A stretch of 64,000 bases of DNA from Piscirickettsiaceae bacterium (lineage in GTDB: Bacteria > Pseudomonadota > Gammaproteobacteria > Nitrosococcales > Methylophagaceae): positions 1-64,000 of the forward strand of contig JAIBDZ010000002.1 in NCBI GenBank assembly GCA_024685975.1. Reading direction: 5' to 3'. This document shows positions 30,712 to 43,123 of this stretch, piece by piece (the first letter of the stretch is position 1; each line of letters starts with the position of its first letter). The notes under the pieces were generated by a model. The model was not told the DNA's origin, ran no database searches, and saw nothing but the letters and a program-made list of their open reading frames with translations. The position numbers and the translations under genes were made by a program.

Positions 30712-31547
30712 TTAAATATAACTATCTTCGATATATGGTGCTTTTTTTACGACATTATCTAATTCGATTAATGTCTCTAATAAAGCAGCCATTTGATCAA
30801 GCGGCCAAGAATTCGCACCATCACTTAATGCTTTTACAGGTTCAGGATGTGTTTCCATAAAGACACCTGCTACACCAGAAGCTACCGCAGCTCTTGCTAA
30901 TACTGGCACAAATTCACGTTGACCACCAGATGAACCACCTTGGCCGCCTGGTTGCTGTACTGAATGAGTCGCATCAAAAACAACAGGGCAATCCATATTA
31001 CGCATAATGGGTAAGCCACGCATATCTGACACTAAGGTGTTATAGCCAAAAGAAGTGCCTCTATCGCACAACATAATCTGTTGATTGCCTGTCGACTTTG
31101 CTTTCTCTGCAACGTGAACCATATCCCAAGGTGCTAAAAACTGTCCTTTTTTGATATTAACTGGCAAACCTTGTTCAGCGACTTTTAAAATAAAATTCGT
31201 CTGACGACATAAAAATGCAGGGGTTTGCAATACATCCACGACACTGGCCACTTCTGCTAAAGGCGTGTCTTCATGCACATCGGTTAACACTGGCAAACCG
31301 TATTCTTGTTTTACTTTTTCTAAAATTGCTAGGCCTTTTTCAATACCAGGCCCACGATAACTTTTTGTTGATGTTCTATTTGCTTTATCAAAAGACGATT
31401 TATAAATAAAAGGAATGCCTAAGCTATCTGTCAATTCTTTTAATCGACCAGCGACATCCATCGTCATTTGTTCACTTTCAATGACGCAGGTCCCTGCAAT
31501 CAAGAATAACGGTTGTTGATTGCCGACCTCATGTCCACATAACTGCA

Positions 31548-31548
<1 letters not shown>
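30712..31548 (-). CDS. kdsA: 3-deoxy-D-manno-octulosonate 8-phosphate synthase KdsA
   Basis: Condenses phosphoenolpyruvate with arabinose 5-phosphate to Kdo8P for the LPS core. Substrate-binding blocks [20 protein letters not shown] and [13 protein letters not shown] are intact; 278 residues is normal. The start overlaps the pyrG stop (TAATG). Confidence 0.97.
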
Positions 31549-33230
<1,682 letters not shown>

Positions 33231-33286
33231 TCACAATAGCCGCATAAATTACCAGAATTAGCGTCACCACTCAATCTTAACCTTGA

Positions 33287-34612
33287 TCATTTAAGCCGCC
33301 TAACAACTGGCATATAGCCTTGCTCATTAAGGCCTAAGGCACAATCTTGAGACAAGGCATAATCGGCTACAGCAAGCAGTCGATCACCACAAAATAACAA
33401 GGGAATGCGGCACCGTTTCCAAGGAGGCACAGCCCAATCTTGCCAAAGTTGTTTCAATTGATGATGATGTTGACGTCCTAATAATTGTATTCGCTCCCCA
33501 CCTTGACGATAACGAATACGAATTCCTTGTTGAAATAATGTCATAGGAATCCCGTTATCAGACACAATCCAATCTAGCTGCGCATCACGAGATAATAGAA
33601 CCTTATCAGGCTGATATAACACTTCAGGTAAAGGCAATAAAACTGCCGTTTCTGGAGGTGAATAATACAATATATCTCGATAGCGCCTTATCACACCACC
33701 AGACCAACTAACTTGAGGAATTTTATCCACATCTGCTAGACAAACTTCATCAATGACGCGCTGCAATATTGCGGTTGACGGTAATGAGATATTGTCTCGA
33801 TGGAGCAAGGTGCGTAATGCGTTACATGCCCGCGCCTTAGATAAAGACAATAAACCGGCTACAGGCACGCCATCTTGCCACGTCATGACGTTGAGCGCGC
33901 TTAAATCAATCTCACCTAAGTCCGCCAGCAAATCATCCGCATCAGCACAATGGGCTGCACTGCGGCTCAAGGTCGATGCTGCGCTCGGCCAACGGGCCAG
34001 TAAGGGGGGGAAAATTTGATGTCGAATATAATTACGATTTAACTGCTTATCTTGATTGCTCGGATCGTCAATCCATTGCAGTGAATATTGTTTAGCATAT
34101 TCTTCAATGCTAGATTGTGTCACAGCCAACATCGGCCTACACAATGTAGCTTGCCCTAAAGACGATATCGTTGCCATCGCTGACAAGCCCTTTACCCCTG
34201 AGCCACGTAATAACTGCAACAACAGCGTTTCAGCTTGGTCTTGTTGATGCTGTGCTGTCAGTACAATATCATCGTGTCCAACACATGAAGCAATAGCTTG
34301 ATAACGCGCTTGTCTTGCCGCAGCTTCAACACCTAAAACCTCAATATCAACAACGTCCACATCAAGACATGTCAATTGAATCTGCAGTGCGTGAGCGACA
34401 TCAGCACAATGTTTTGCCCATTGAGGAGATTCCGGGTTTAACTGATGATTAATATGGATCGCGTGTAAACGTGTGTTGTCTATCTCAGGAGAGGTCGCTA
34501 AACAATGCAACAAGACATGCGAGTCAATCCCGCCACTATAAGCAAGCCAAATTGTTTTTCCGTCACCCGCCTCTACAACCTGTTCGACAACTGCCTTCGA
34601 CCATGCTGACAC
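33287..34612 (-). CDS. tilS: tRNA(Ile)-lysidine synthase TilS
   Basis: Converts the wobble C of the minor tRNA-Ile (CAU) to lysidine, so that it reads AUA. The PP-loop ATPase motif SGGIDSHVLL is near residue 27, HINHQLNPES follows, and the TilS C-terminal domain is present. The frame begins with GTG 8 nt after the accA stop; no in-frame ATG precedes the conserved part. 441 residues. Confidence 0.95.
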   Translation of the reverse strand: MSAWSKAVVEQVVEAGDGKTIWLAYSGGIDSHVLLHCLATSPEIDNTRLHAIHINHQLNPESPQWAKHCADVAHALQIQLTCLDVDVVDIEVLGVEAAARQARYQAIASCVGHDDIVLTAQHQQDQAETLLLQLLRGSGVKGLSAMATISSLGQATLCRPMLAVTQSSIEEYAKQYSLQWIDDPSNQDKQLNRNYIRHQIFPPLLARWPSAASTLSRSAAHCADADDLLADLGEIDLSALNVMTWQDGVPVAGLLSLSKARACNALRTLLHRDNISLPSTAILQRVIDEVCLADVDKIPQVSWSGGVIRRYRDILYYSPPETAVLLPLPEVLYQPDKVLLSRDAQLDWIVSDNGIPMTLFQQGIRIRYRQGGERIQLLGRQHHHQLKQLWQDWAVPPWKRCRIPLLFCGDRLLAVADYALSQDCALGLNEQGYMPVVRRLK

Positions 34613-34620
34613 GAGGGTAA

Positions 34621-35580
34621 TTAGCTCTCAAACTCGCCGTAGTTAAGCAAGCGTTTGTGGCGATGTTCGATCAAACCATCAATAGAAATAGAGTCTAATT
34701 CACGTAATTTATTTTCAATAGCATCTTTGACTCTTTCCGCCATATCATCAACATTACGATGCGCGCCACCTAAAGGCTCTGAAATCACGCCATCAACCAA
34801 ACCAAATTCTTTTAATTTAGCTGATGTAACGCCTAATGTCTCAGCCGCTTCCGGTGCTTTATCGGCACTTTTCCACAAAATAGACGCACAACCTTCAGGT
34901 GAAATAACAGAATAAATACTATATTCCAACATCATTAAATGATCAGACACGCCGACAGCTAAAGCGCCACCTGAGCCACCTTCGCCAATCACTGTACTAA
35001 TGATCGGTGTTTTCAATTGCGCCATTTCAAATAGATTACGGGCAATCGCTTCACTTTGACCACGCTCTTCAGCATCAATGCCAGGGTACGCGCCTGGTGT
35101 ATCGATAAATGTAATGACTGGCAAACCAAAACGTTCAGCCATTTTCATCACGCGTAATGCTTTACGATACCCTTCTGGTCTTGGCATGCCAAAATTACGC
35201 GCCACTTTCTCACGCGTATCTCGGCCTTTTTGATGACCAATCACCACCACAGAGCGACCATTTAATCGTCCAATACCGGTGACTAAGGCTTTGTCATCCG
35301 CATACGTTCTATCACCATGTAATTCTTCAAAATCAGTAATAATGCGATGAATATAATCCAATGTATAAGGACGCTGAGGATGGCGCGCCATTTGCGTGAC
35401 TTGCCATGGCGTTAAATTAGAAAAAATAGATTGCGTCAACTGAACAGATTTTTCCTGAAGTTTTTGGATTTCTTCAGTGATATTTAAATCGTCGCTATCG
35501 CTACTCATATAACGCAATTCATCGATTTTTGCTTCTAATTCGGCAATCGGTTGCTCATAATCGAGGAAATTTTGTTGCAT
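34621..35580 (-). CDS. accA: Acetyl-CoA carboxylase carboxyltransferase subunit alpha
   Basis: Alpha subunit of the carboxyltransferase that makes malonyl-CoA with Acc[18 protein letters not shown] at the N-terminus, [20 protein letters not shown] and the [12 protein letters not shown] crotonase-like loop are clear. 319 residues. The dnaE-accA-tilS linkage is conserved, although here pilU is inserted between dnaE and accA. Confidence 0.97.
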   Translation of the reverse strand: MQQNFLDYEQPIAELEAKIDELRYMSSDSDDLNITEEIQKLQEKSVQLTQSIFSNLTPWQVTQMARHPQRPYTLDYIHRIITDFEELHGDRTYADDKALVTGIGRLNGRSVVVIGHQKGRDTREKVARNFGMPRPEGYRKALRVMKMAERFGLPVITFIDTPGAYPGIDAEERGQSEAIARNLFEMAQLKTPIISTVIGEGGSGGALAVGVSDHLMMLEYSIYSVISPEGCASILWKSADKAPEAAETLGVTSAKLKEFGLVDGVISEPLGGAHRNVDDMAERVKDAIENKLRELDSISIDGLIEHRHKRLLNYGEFES

Positions 35581-35640
35581 TATTATCTGTTCCTAAAATT
35601 CAAAATAGTGTCAAATTATACACATGACACATCAAATGAG

Positions 35641-36735
35641 TTAACCAATAAATAGTTGACTCTCTTCATCTGCTGCATCTTGCCCCATTCGTATCGCCAA
35701 ATTGAGGTCATTTTTAGAGTCCGCATGGGATAATGCTTCCTCTAATGTGATTTTTTTATCACGATATAGTTTCAATATAGCCTGATCAAATGTCATCGAA
35801 CCATCATCAGTGCTTTCCTTCATGGCTTCTTTGATCTCGCCAATCGATCCTTTCAAAATCAATTCTTGAATATAAGGTGTATTCAACATGACCTCTACAG
35901 CAGGAATACGTCCACCATCTAAGGTGTTGAGTAAACGCTGAGAGACAATCGCTCGCAAGTTTAAAGACAGATCCATTAATAATTGACGATGACCCACTTC
36001 TGGGAAAAAATTTAAAATTCTATCAAGGGTTTGATTGGCATTGGTTGAATGCAGTGTCGCCAAACATAAATGACCTGTTTCAGCATAGGCTATCGCATGT
36101 TTCATGGTTTCCATATCACGAATCTCACCAATCAAAATAACATCCGGTGCTTCACGTAACGCATTTTTAAGCGCATTTTCATAGGTTAAGGTATCGATAC
36201 CGACTTCGCGCTGTTGCACGATAGAGCGTTCATGATTATGAATAAATTCTAATGGGTCTTCTATCGTCAAAATATGCGAATTAGAATAACGATTTCGATG
36301 ACCAATCATCGCCGCTAACGTCGTTGATTTACCAGACCCAGTCGCACCGACAACCAAAACTAAACCCCGTTTTTCCATGACAATATCTGTCAAAATCACT
36401 GGCAGATTCATTTCATCAATGCGAGGAATAACGGAATTGATATAACGGATCACTATCGACACTTCACCGCGCTGGCGAAATAAGTTCACCCTAAAACGCC
36501 CCACCCCAGATAAAGGAACAGCAAAATTCAACTCTAATGTTCGCTCGAATTCTTTTGCTTGTTCGGCTGTCATCAAACCATCAGCCATACCGGTGACATC
36601 ACCTGGCTCTAATTTTTTAGTGCCAACTGGGCGGATCACACCATCAATTTTAATTTGTGGCTCGGTTCCGGTACAAAAAAACATATCAGAAGCATCTTTT
36701 TCGGCCATCAATTTTAAATATGGCGTCATATCCAT
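35641..36735 (-). CDS. pilU: Type IV pilus retraction ATPase PilU
   Basis: Hexameric secretion ATPase of the PilT/PilU group. Walker A GATGSGKST, Asp box ILTIEDPLEF, Walker B VILIGEIRDMETM and the His box HLCLATLHSTNA are intact. The N-terminus (MTPYLKLMAEKDASDMFF) and the C-terminus past residue 345 are PilU-like rather than PilT-like. PilU assists PilT in pilus depolymerisation. No other pilus gene lies in this window. Confidence 0.92.
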   Translation of the reverse strand: MDMTPYLKLMAEKDASDMFFCTGTEPQIKIDGVIRPVGTKKLEPGDVTGMADGLMTAEQAKEFERTLELNFAVPLSGVGRFRVNLFRQRGEVSIVIRYINSVIPRIDEMNLPVILTDIVMEKRGLVLVVGATGSGKSTTLAAMIGHRNRYSNSHILTIEDPLEFIHNHERSIVQQREVGIDTLTYENALKNALREAPDVILIGEIRDMETMKHAIAYAETGHLCLATLHSTNANQTLDRILNFFPEVGHRQLLMDLSLNLRAIVSQRLLNTLDGGRIPAVEVMLNTPYIQELILKGSIGEIKEAMKESTDDGSMTFDQAILKLYRDKKITLEEALSHADSKNDLNLAIRMGQDAADEESQLFIG

Positions 36736-36813
36736 CGCAAATACCTATTTTGACTTATCAATACCTATTCCATACCTGACAACTACAGAGTCATCCCATA
36801 CTCTGTTTTAAGC

Positions 36814-39800
36814 TTACATGACTTTAGCGTACTTCATCGTGACATGGGTAACAGAAGGTGTCTCCGCTAAACTGGCTAATAAAGCATCTTCTGGTCTTAC
36901 TTTCCATGAGTCACCCAATGAAATAACCGTTCTAGCTTGTTGATTACGATAATCCACTTCAACGGGAATCATTCCTGAGCAAAATGGTTGTAATGTTTGC
37001 TGTAACGCCATGACCCAACTGTCGTCTTGCCCCGTGTTTTCAACCCGCACGACTAATGATTTACCGCACATTTCACGGGCTCGGGTCACGTCATAAACCG
37101 TCTCAGCTGTCGCAGCGAGTCCACCTGTAAAATTATCTTGTCCAATTTTGCCTTGGATAACAACCAATTTATCAGGTTGTAACAATGTTTGATATTGCTC
37201 ATACACATCAGCAAACACACGCACTTCTAGGCGAGCTGTCTGGTCATCTAATGTGATAAAAGCCATACGTCCGCCATTCTTATTTTTCATCGTTCTGATG
37301 GCAACAATTAAACCCGCTGTAATGACACCAATCTCATTGCGTTGATACCCTTTTGATTCTGGCGCATCGAGATCATTAATTCGTTTCGGTATAAATTGCG
37401 CCAATTCATCAACATACCGATCAATCGGATGACCACTTAAATACAAACCCAATGTTTCTTTTTCAGCTGCGAGTAAATATTCTTTTGACCATGGTTCTGC
37501 TGCAACTAAAGCCACGTCATCATTACTCTCTTGATCAACATCATCAGACATTAATCCAAACATATCATTTTGACCACTGGCGGCGTCGCGTCGATATTGC
37601 TCAGCAATATGGGTGGCCTTAGTTAAACTGGCAGCAAGACTAGCACGATCGCCCCCAAGGCCATCTAAAGCACCAGATTTCACTAATGCATCCATCACCC
37701 GCCGGTTCACTTTTTTCATATCGATACGACGGCAAAAGTCATATAGATCAGAAAAAGCCCCATGGTTGCCACACTCTTCAACAATACCAGCTAGAGCAGC
37801 TTCACCGACCCCTTTGATCGCCCCCATGCCATAACGAATCGTTTGTTCATCTGCGACAGTAAAACGGATCTGACTTTCATTGACATCAGGTGGCAACACC
37901 GTCAGCCCCATATCTCGACATTCATCAATTAAACCGACAATCTTGTCAGTATTATCCATATCAGCTGATAAAACAGCCGCCATAAAAGCTGCCGGATAAT
38001 GCGCTTTAAGCCAAGCAGTTTGATACGCAACTAAGGCATAAGCTGCAGAGTGAGATTTATTAAAACCATACTCAGCAAATTTCTCCATTAAATCAAAAAT
38101 CGGGCCTGCAGTTTTTTCATCGATGCCTCGTTTTTCAGCACCTTCTAAAAAGAATTGGCGTTGTTTTGCCATTTCTTCCGCTTTCTTTTTACCCATAGCA
38201 CGACGCAACATATCCGCACTACCTAAGCTATAACCCGCGAGCACTTGGGCAATTTGCATGACTTGTTCTTGATAAACAATAACGCCATAAGTCGGTTTTA
38301 GAATGGGCTCTAAATCAGGATGAGGATAATCAACTTTTGCTCGACCATGTTTACGATTGACAAAATCATCAACCATGCCCGACTGCAATGGGCCAGGTCT
38401 AAATAACGCGACTAAAGCCACAATATCTTCAAAGGTATCCGGTTGGAGCCGTTTGACCAACTCTTTCATACCGCGTGATTCTAACTGGAACACCGCCGTC
38501 GTTTCACACCGTTTTAAGAGGTCATAACTCGGCTTATCATTAAGCGGCAAATTGGTGATATCAATTTTAACGACTTCTTCTGCTGGCAAAATAGATGCTA
38601 GATTTTTAATGGCCCAATCAATGATCGTCAACGTCCTTAAGCCAAGGAAGTCAAACTTAACCAAGCCGACACTTTCAACATCGTCTTTATCATATTGAGA
38701 CACAAGGCCAGCGCCATTTTGTTCGCAATAGAGCGGTGTATATTCGGTTAAGACTTTCGGCGCGATAACCACACCACCAGCATGTTTACCGACATTTCGA
38801 GTCAAACCTTCTAATTGCAACGCTAAATCAATCAGTGTTTTGACTTCTTCCTCTTTGTCATATCGCTCTTGTAACGCTGGCTCCTGTTCCAACGCTTTAG
38901 TTAACGTCATTTTAAGCTCAAAGGGCACTAGCTTTGCGAGACCATCTACCAAACCATATGGATACCCTAAAACACGACCAACATCTCGTAATACAGCTTT
39001 GGCGGCCATCGTACCGTAAGTGATGATCTGCGACACATGGTCACGACCATAATGCTCAGACACATACTCAATGACGCGATCTCGCCCTTCCATACAAAAA
39101 TCGACATCAAAGTCAGGCAGAGAAACCCGTTCAGGGTTTAAGAAACGCTCAAATAACAAATCATATTGCAATGGATCAAGATCGGTGATTTCTAAAGCAT
39201 ACGCAACCAATGACCCTGCACCAGACCCTCGACCGGGCCCTACTGGTACGCCATTTTTTTTAGCCCAACGAATAAAGTCGGCAACGATTAAGAAATAGCC
39301 TGGGAACCCCATTTGATTGATAACGTCTAGTTCAATCTGTAACCGTTCTTCATAAAAGGCTTTCTTCTCAGCTAACAAGGCTGCATCAGGAAATAACACC
39401 GCTAACCTTTTTGTTAACCCGTCAAAAGACTCTTGGGTTAAAAACTGATCAATCGTCATGCCTTCAGGAACAGGAAAGTCGGGTAAGAAATGCTGATCTA
39501 GCGTGAGTTCAACATTACATCGTTTCGCTATTTCAACTGTATTTTCAATGGCTTCCGGAATGTCTTTAAATAAAGCCACCATCTCTTCAGGACTTCGCAA
39601 ATATTGCTCAGGCGAATAATGGCGAGGTCGTCTTGGATCGTCGAGTAAACGACCATCACTAATACACACTTTCGCCTCATGGGCTTCAAATTGCTCTGTT
39701 GCAATAAAACGCACATCATTGGTTGCAACGACAGGCAAACTAACTTGCTCAGCCAATGCTACTGCAGCATCAAGATAACGTTCATCATCTTCTCGACCTG

Positions 39801-40314
39801 TCCGCATAATTTCTAAATAAAACCTGTCAGGAAACAAGCCTTGCCACGTCGCTGCTGTCTCTTCAGATAATGCGGTATTATTCGCCAATAAGGGTTTCGT
39901 TAATAAGCCTTCTCGACTAGAGGCAATGCAAATCAATCCCTCTGTCTGTCCTTGCAGCCAATCGAACTCCAACATAGGCACGCCTATATGCTGACCTTCA
40001 ATATAAGCACGGGATAACAGACGCGATAAATTATGATATCCCGCCATATTCTGACAAAGTAAGATAAATCGCTGGCTTCCCTTACGATCGTCCTCATCAC
40101 GCACTCGCATATCAGCTCCGAGGATAGGTTTAATCCCCGCTTGCATTGCCGCTTGATAGAACTTCACTGCTGCGAATAAATTGTGTTGATCTGTTAATGC
40201 AACCGCAGGCATACCTGCTTTTGCTACTTCAGATACCAACGGTTTTATCCGAACTAAACCATCCACCAACGAATAATCGCTGTGAATATGTAAATGTACA
40301 AAAGAATCTGCCAT
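36814..40314 (-). CDS. dnaE: DNA polymerase III alpha subunit DnaE
   Basis: Replicative polymerase catalytic subunit, 1166 residues. An N-terminal PHP domain (FVHLHIHSDYSLVDGL), the polymerase active site with PDFDVDF near residue 400, the fingers and beta-binding region and a C-terminal OB fold (VITAGLIVAIRTMKN) are in order. The gene is intact and of normal length. It begins 14 nt after the mechanosensitive-channel gene, so both are probably on one transcript. Confidence 0.98.
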   Translation of the reverse strand: MADSFVHLHIHSDYSLVDGLVRIKPLVSEVAKAGMPAVALTDQHNLFAAVKFYQAAMQAGIKPILGADMRVRDEDDRKGSQRFILLCQNMAGYHNLSRLLSRAYIEGQHIGVPMLEFDWLQGQTEGLICIASSREGLLTKPLLANNTALSEETAATWQGLFPDRFYLEIMRTGREDDERYLDAAVALAEQVSLPVVATNDVRFIATEQFEAHEAKVCISDGRLLDDPRRPRHYSPEQYLRSPEEMVALFKDIPEAIENTVEIAKRCNVELTLDQHFLPDFPVPEGMTIDQFLTQESFDGLTKRLAVLFPDAALLAEKKAFYEERLQIELDVINQMGFPGYFLIVADFIRWAKKNGVPVGPGRGSGAGSLVAYALEITDLDPLQYDLLFERFLNPERVSLPDFDVDFCMEGRDRVIEYVSEHYGRDHVSQIITYGTMAAKAVLRDVGRVLGYPYGLVDGLAKLVPFELKMTLTKALEQEPALQERYDKEEEVKTLIDLALQLEGLTRNVGKHAGGVVIAPKVLTEYTPLYCEQNGAGLVSQYDKDDVESVGLVKFDFLGLRTLTIIDWAIKNLASILPAEEVVKIDITNLPLNDKPSYDLLKRCETTAVFQLESRGMKELVKRLQPDTFEDIVALVALFRPGPLQSGMVDDFVNRKHGRAKVDYPHPDLEPILKPTYGVIVYQEQVMQIAQVLAGYSLGSADMLRRAMGKKKAEEMAKQRQFFLEGAEKRGIDEKTAGPIFDLMEKFAEYGFNKSHSAAYALVAYQTAWLKAHYPAAFMAAVLSADMDNTDKIVGLIDECRDMGLTVLPPDVNESQIRFTVADEQTIRYGMGAIKGVGEAALAGIVEECGNHGAFSDLYDFCRRIDMKKVNRRVMDALVKSGALDGLGGDRASLAASLTKATHIAEQYRRDAASGQNDMFGLMSDDVDQESNDDVALVAAEPWSKEYLLAAEKETLGLYLSGHPIDRYVDELAQFIPKRINDLDAPESKGYQRNEIGVITAGLIVAIRTMKNKNGGRMAFITLDDQTARLEVRVFADVYEQYQTLLQPDKLVVIQGKIGQDNFTGGLAATAETVYDVTRAREMCGKSLVVRVENTGQDDSWVMALQQTLQPFCSGMIPVEVDYRNQQARTVISLGDSWKVRPEDALLASLAETPSVTHVTMKYAKVM

Positions 40315-40328
40315 CTATTTACAACACA

Positions 40329-42065
40329 TCATGGAAATTGAACTCGACCAGGTTTTGTATCTAAGCCCGTTGTTGCTTCCACAATCGCTTTAGCTTGTTC
40401 TTGACCTGCATTTAACGCATCTTGTTCTGACATCATTGGCTGGAATGCGCCTGCTGCATCTGAATTTCCTTCATCTTGTTTGATATATAAAGTCTGTGTT
40501 GGATACGCAAATTCAACACCCAGCTGTTTAGCCAGTCGTAAAATATCCAATAAAAAACGATGACGCTCTCGCAATTCCATATTCCAATCTGGCGTTTCCC
40601 AAAATACATATACCAATATATCTAAAGACGCAGGACCATACTGATTAAAATACACTTGATAATAATCTTTTCGCATATAAGGATGAAGACGAATCAAGGC
40701 TCTCACACCTTCACAAAAAGCCTCCATTTTTTCAGGCGGAGTGTCATAAGTCAGCCCTAACATAGTTTTCATTCGTCGATAACGACGCGCACCCATATTA
40801 TCAATTTTGGTATTGGTCAATATCGCATTCGGCATGGTTATCAATGAGTTATAAAACGTTCTGACTCTGGTACTTCTAAACCCTACCGTCTCAACCGTTC
40901 CTTCCACATCGCCTATCACGACCCAGTCGCCTATTTGAAATGGTCGATCTAATAACACCGTTAAAGAACCAAAGAAATTACCTAATAAATCCTTGGCCGC
41001 TAAAGCAAAAGCTAAACCACCTAAACCGAGACCCGCTAATAAGCTCGTGACATCAATATTCAAATTATCGGCTGAAAAGACGACGCCCATAATGACGACA
41101 AAGACTTTCAGGCTTTTGCTAATCATCGGGACGAGTAAGTCATCGAAGCGATTACTGGTTTTACTCGCTTTTTGCATTAATAAGACATAAATAATGTCGA
41201 CTAATCTAAAGGCACTCCAGACTGCAGAAATACTCACTAGCAATTTAACCGCGACGGATAAGATCACCAAGGCCGTATCAGGTAAACCTAGCAACCCTAA
41301 TAAAAACCACCAAATCATCGCCATAGCCATCAAACCTAGTGGCCTTAAAATCCCATCATCAACAGCTCGAAAATGATCATGCTTCACTTTCCAGCGACGG
41401 ACATTAATACTTAATAACCAAGCTAATAATTTATCAGCAATAAATCCAATGACGACTGCAATGAAAATACCGATCCACTGCCAATACTCTAATAAAAACC
41501 CTTGCTTTAATACATCAGGTAATTGTGCTCGTAGTTGAATATAAAAAGGTAAGGCTGCCCGCGGATCTTTTGAGCCATTTTTAGCCGGTTTTTCAATCAA
41601 CCCTTCTAAAATATCAGGTAATGCTCTTAATGTGGCTTCACTAAATAACCAGCGGCCATTTTCTTGTTTGACTATCGTCACACGGCCTTGTGAATAACGA
41701 CCAAACACATACTCCCCGCCTTCTGGTTGACGGGGAATCGCATTCAACACCACTTCCTTACTACGTTCGATGACTGAATATAATGTTTGTGCTAACTCAT
41801 GCCCTTTTTGACGTTGAATCACTTTGGGTAAGTAATCTAACTTTAATGTCACAATAGCTTGATCTAATTGTGCTTTATCACCATTTGAGACCGCTTCCAT
41901 TGCCGTCATAAATGTTTGCATGGTTGTGCGAGCGTCTCTTACTGTTTCAGATAGTTCAACACCCTCGTCTATATTTGTTTCCGACATAGCGTCATCAGCC
42001 CATGCCATGGGCAGACTAATAACAAACCAAAATAACAAAAAGCCACTCATCATGGTTCTTATCAT
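40329..42065 (-). CDS. MscS-family mechanosensitive ion channel with long periplasmic N-terminus
   Basis: A 578-residue protein: signal peptide (residues 1-23, ending AWADD), a soluble N-terminal region to about 190, several membrane helices (about 195-215, 240-300, 315-345), then the MscS pore helix GLGLGGLAFALAAKDLLGNF and the MscS beta domain (FQIGDWVVIGDVEGTVE). Such channels release solutes on hypo-osmotic shock. The ATG overlaps the nagZ stop as ATGA. It is larger than MscS itself and resembles the YbiO/YnaI-type paralogues. Confidence 0.88.
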   Translation of the reverse strand: MIRTMMSGFLLFWFVISLPMAWADDAMSETNIDEGVELSETVRDARTTMQTFMTAMEAVSNGDKAQLDQAIVTLKLDYLPKVIQRQKGHELAQTLYSVIERSKEVVLNAIPRQPEGGEYVFGRYSQGRVTIVKQENGRWLFSEATLRALPDILEGLIEKPAKNGSKDPRAALPFYIQLRAQLPDVLKQGFLLEYWQWIGIFIAVVIGFIADKLLAWLLSINVRRWKVKHDHFRAVDDGILRPLGLMAMAMIWWFLLGLLGLPDTALVILSVAVKLLVSISAVWSAFRLVDIIYVLLMQKASKTSNRFDDLLVPMISKSLKVFVVIMGVVFSADNLNIDVTSLLAGLGLGGLAFALAAKDLLGNFFGSLTVLLDRPFQIGDWVVIGDVEGTVETVGFRSTRVRTFYNSLITMPNAILTNTKIDNMGARRYRRMKTMLGLTYDTPPEKMEAFCEGVRALIRLHPYMRKDYYQVYFNQYGPASLDILVYVFWETPDWNMELRERHRFLLDILRLAKQLGVEFAYPTQTLYIKQDEGNSDAAGAFQPMMSEQDALNAGQEQAKAIVEATTGLDTKPGRVQFP

Positions 42066-43111
42066 GTTAAATTCAACTCCAACTCAATTCCTGGTGTATA
42101 ACTTAATACTGTTTGTACGGCTTCACGCCACGCATGGCTCTTCATTAATTCAGTGCGTTCAATACCATGACGTCCATGTAGGCGAATAAGTCGCATCGCT
42201 CTTAAAGGGTTATCATTAAATGACAGCTCATCAATTACTTTAACCACTGATTCAGGCTGATTACACAACAACACCATGTCACAGCCGGCTGCTAAAGCGG
42301 CTTCTGTTCGCGCCACACTATCTCCCATGATCGCTGCACCTTCCATACTCAGATCATCACTCAAAATCGCACCTTGAAAACCAAGACGACCACGTAATAC
42401 ATCTTGCAGCCAAAAAGACGAGAAACAAGCGGGTAAGGAATCGCATTGTTCAAACACAATATGTGCCGGCATCACGCCCGTAAGATCATGATCACATAAC
42501 GCCCTAAACGGTCGCATATCAGCGCTGTATAAAGCATCAAAACTACGGTTATCTTTAGGTAAACCAAGGTGAGAATCGACTTCCACGCCACCATGACCCG
42601 GAAAATGTTTCCCTACCGCCGGCATCCAAGCGCGTTTCATCCCTTTGATATAAGCACTAGCCAATGAAATCACCACATCAGGATCTTGATGGAAAGCGCG
42701 GTCTCCAATCACCTCACTGATGCCATAGTCTAAATCTAATACTGGCGCGAAGCTAAAATCCACTCCCACAGCACGCAATTCTGCCGCCATCAACCACCCT
42801 GTCATTTCTGCTTGATGTAATGCTAAATCCACATGGTGTTGATGCGTTTTACCTATTTCGCCCACTGGCGGAAGCCGTGTAAACCCCGACCGAAAGCGTT
42901 GCACTCGACCGCCTTCATGATCAACCGCAATCAATAAATGAGGATCACGTAAGGCATGAATATCTCGTGTCAATGCAGCTATTTGTTCAGCAGACTCAAA
43001 ATTACGGCTGAATAAAATTACGCCCCCAACGAGAGGATGTTGCAATATTTCCGCTTCTTCTGCTGTTAAGGCAGTCCCTAACAAATCGACCATCAATGGT
43101 CCTAATGTCAT
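42062..43111 (-). CDS. nagZ: Beta-N-acetylglucosaminidase NagZ
   Basis: Cytoplasmic GH3 enzyme that cleaves GlcNAc from anhydromuropeptides before AmpD acts. KHFPGHGGVEVDSHLG carries the catalytic histidine loop, and the nucleophile region is ILSDDLSMEGA. 349 residues, no signal peptide. It sits between the L,D-transpeptidase and the MscS-like gene in a tightly spaced run. Confidence 0.96.
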   Translation of the reverse strand: MTLGPLMVDLLGTALTAEEAEILQHPLVGGVILFSRNFESAEQIAALTRDIHALRDPHLLIAVDHEGGRVQRFRSGFTRLPPVGEIGKTHQHHVDLALHQAEMTGWLMAAELRAVGVDFSFAPVLDLDYGISEVIGDRAFHQDPDVVISLASAYIKGMKRAWMPAVGKHFPGHGGVEVDSHLGLPKDNRSFDALYSADMRPFRALCDHDLTGVMPAHIVFEQCDSLPACFSSFWLQDVLRGRLGFQGAILSDDLSMEGAAIMGDSVARTEAALAAGCDMVLLCNQPESVVKVIDELSFNDNPLRAMRLIRLHGRHGIERTELMKSHAWREAVQTVLSYTPGIELELNLT

Positions 43112-43123
43112 GATTGCCGCCTC

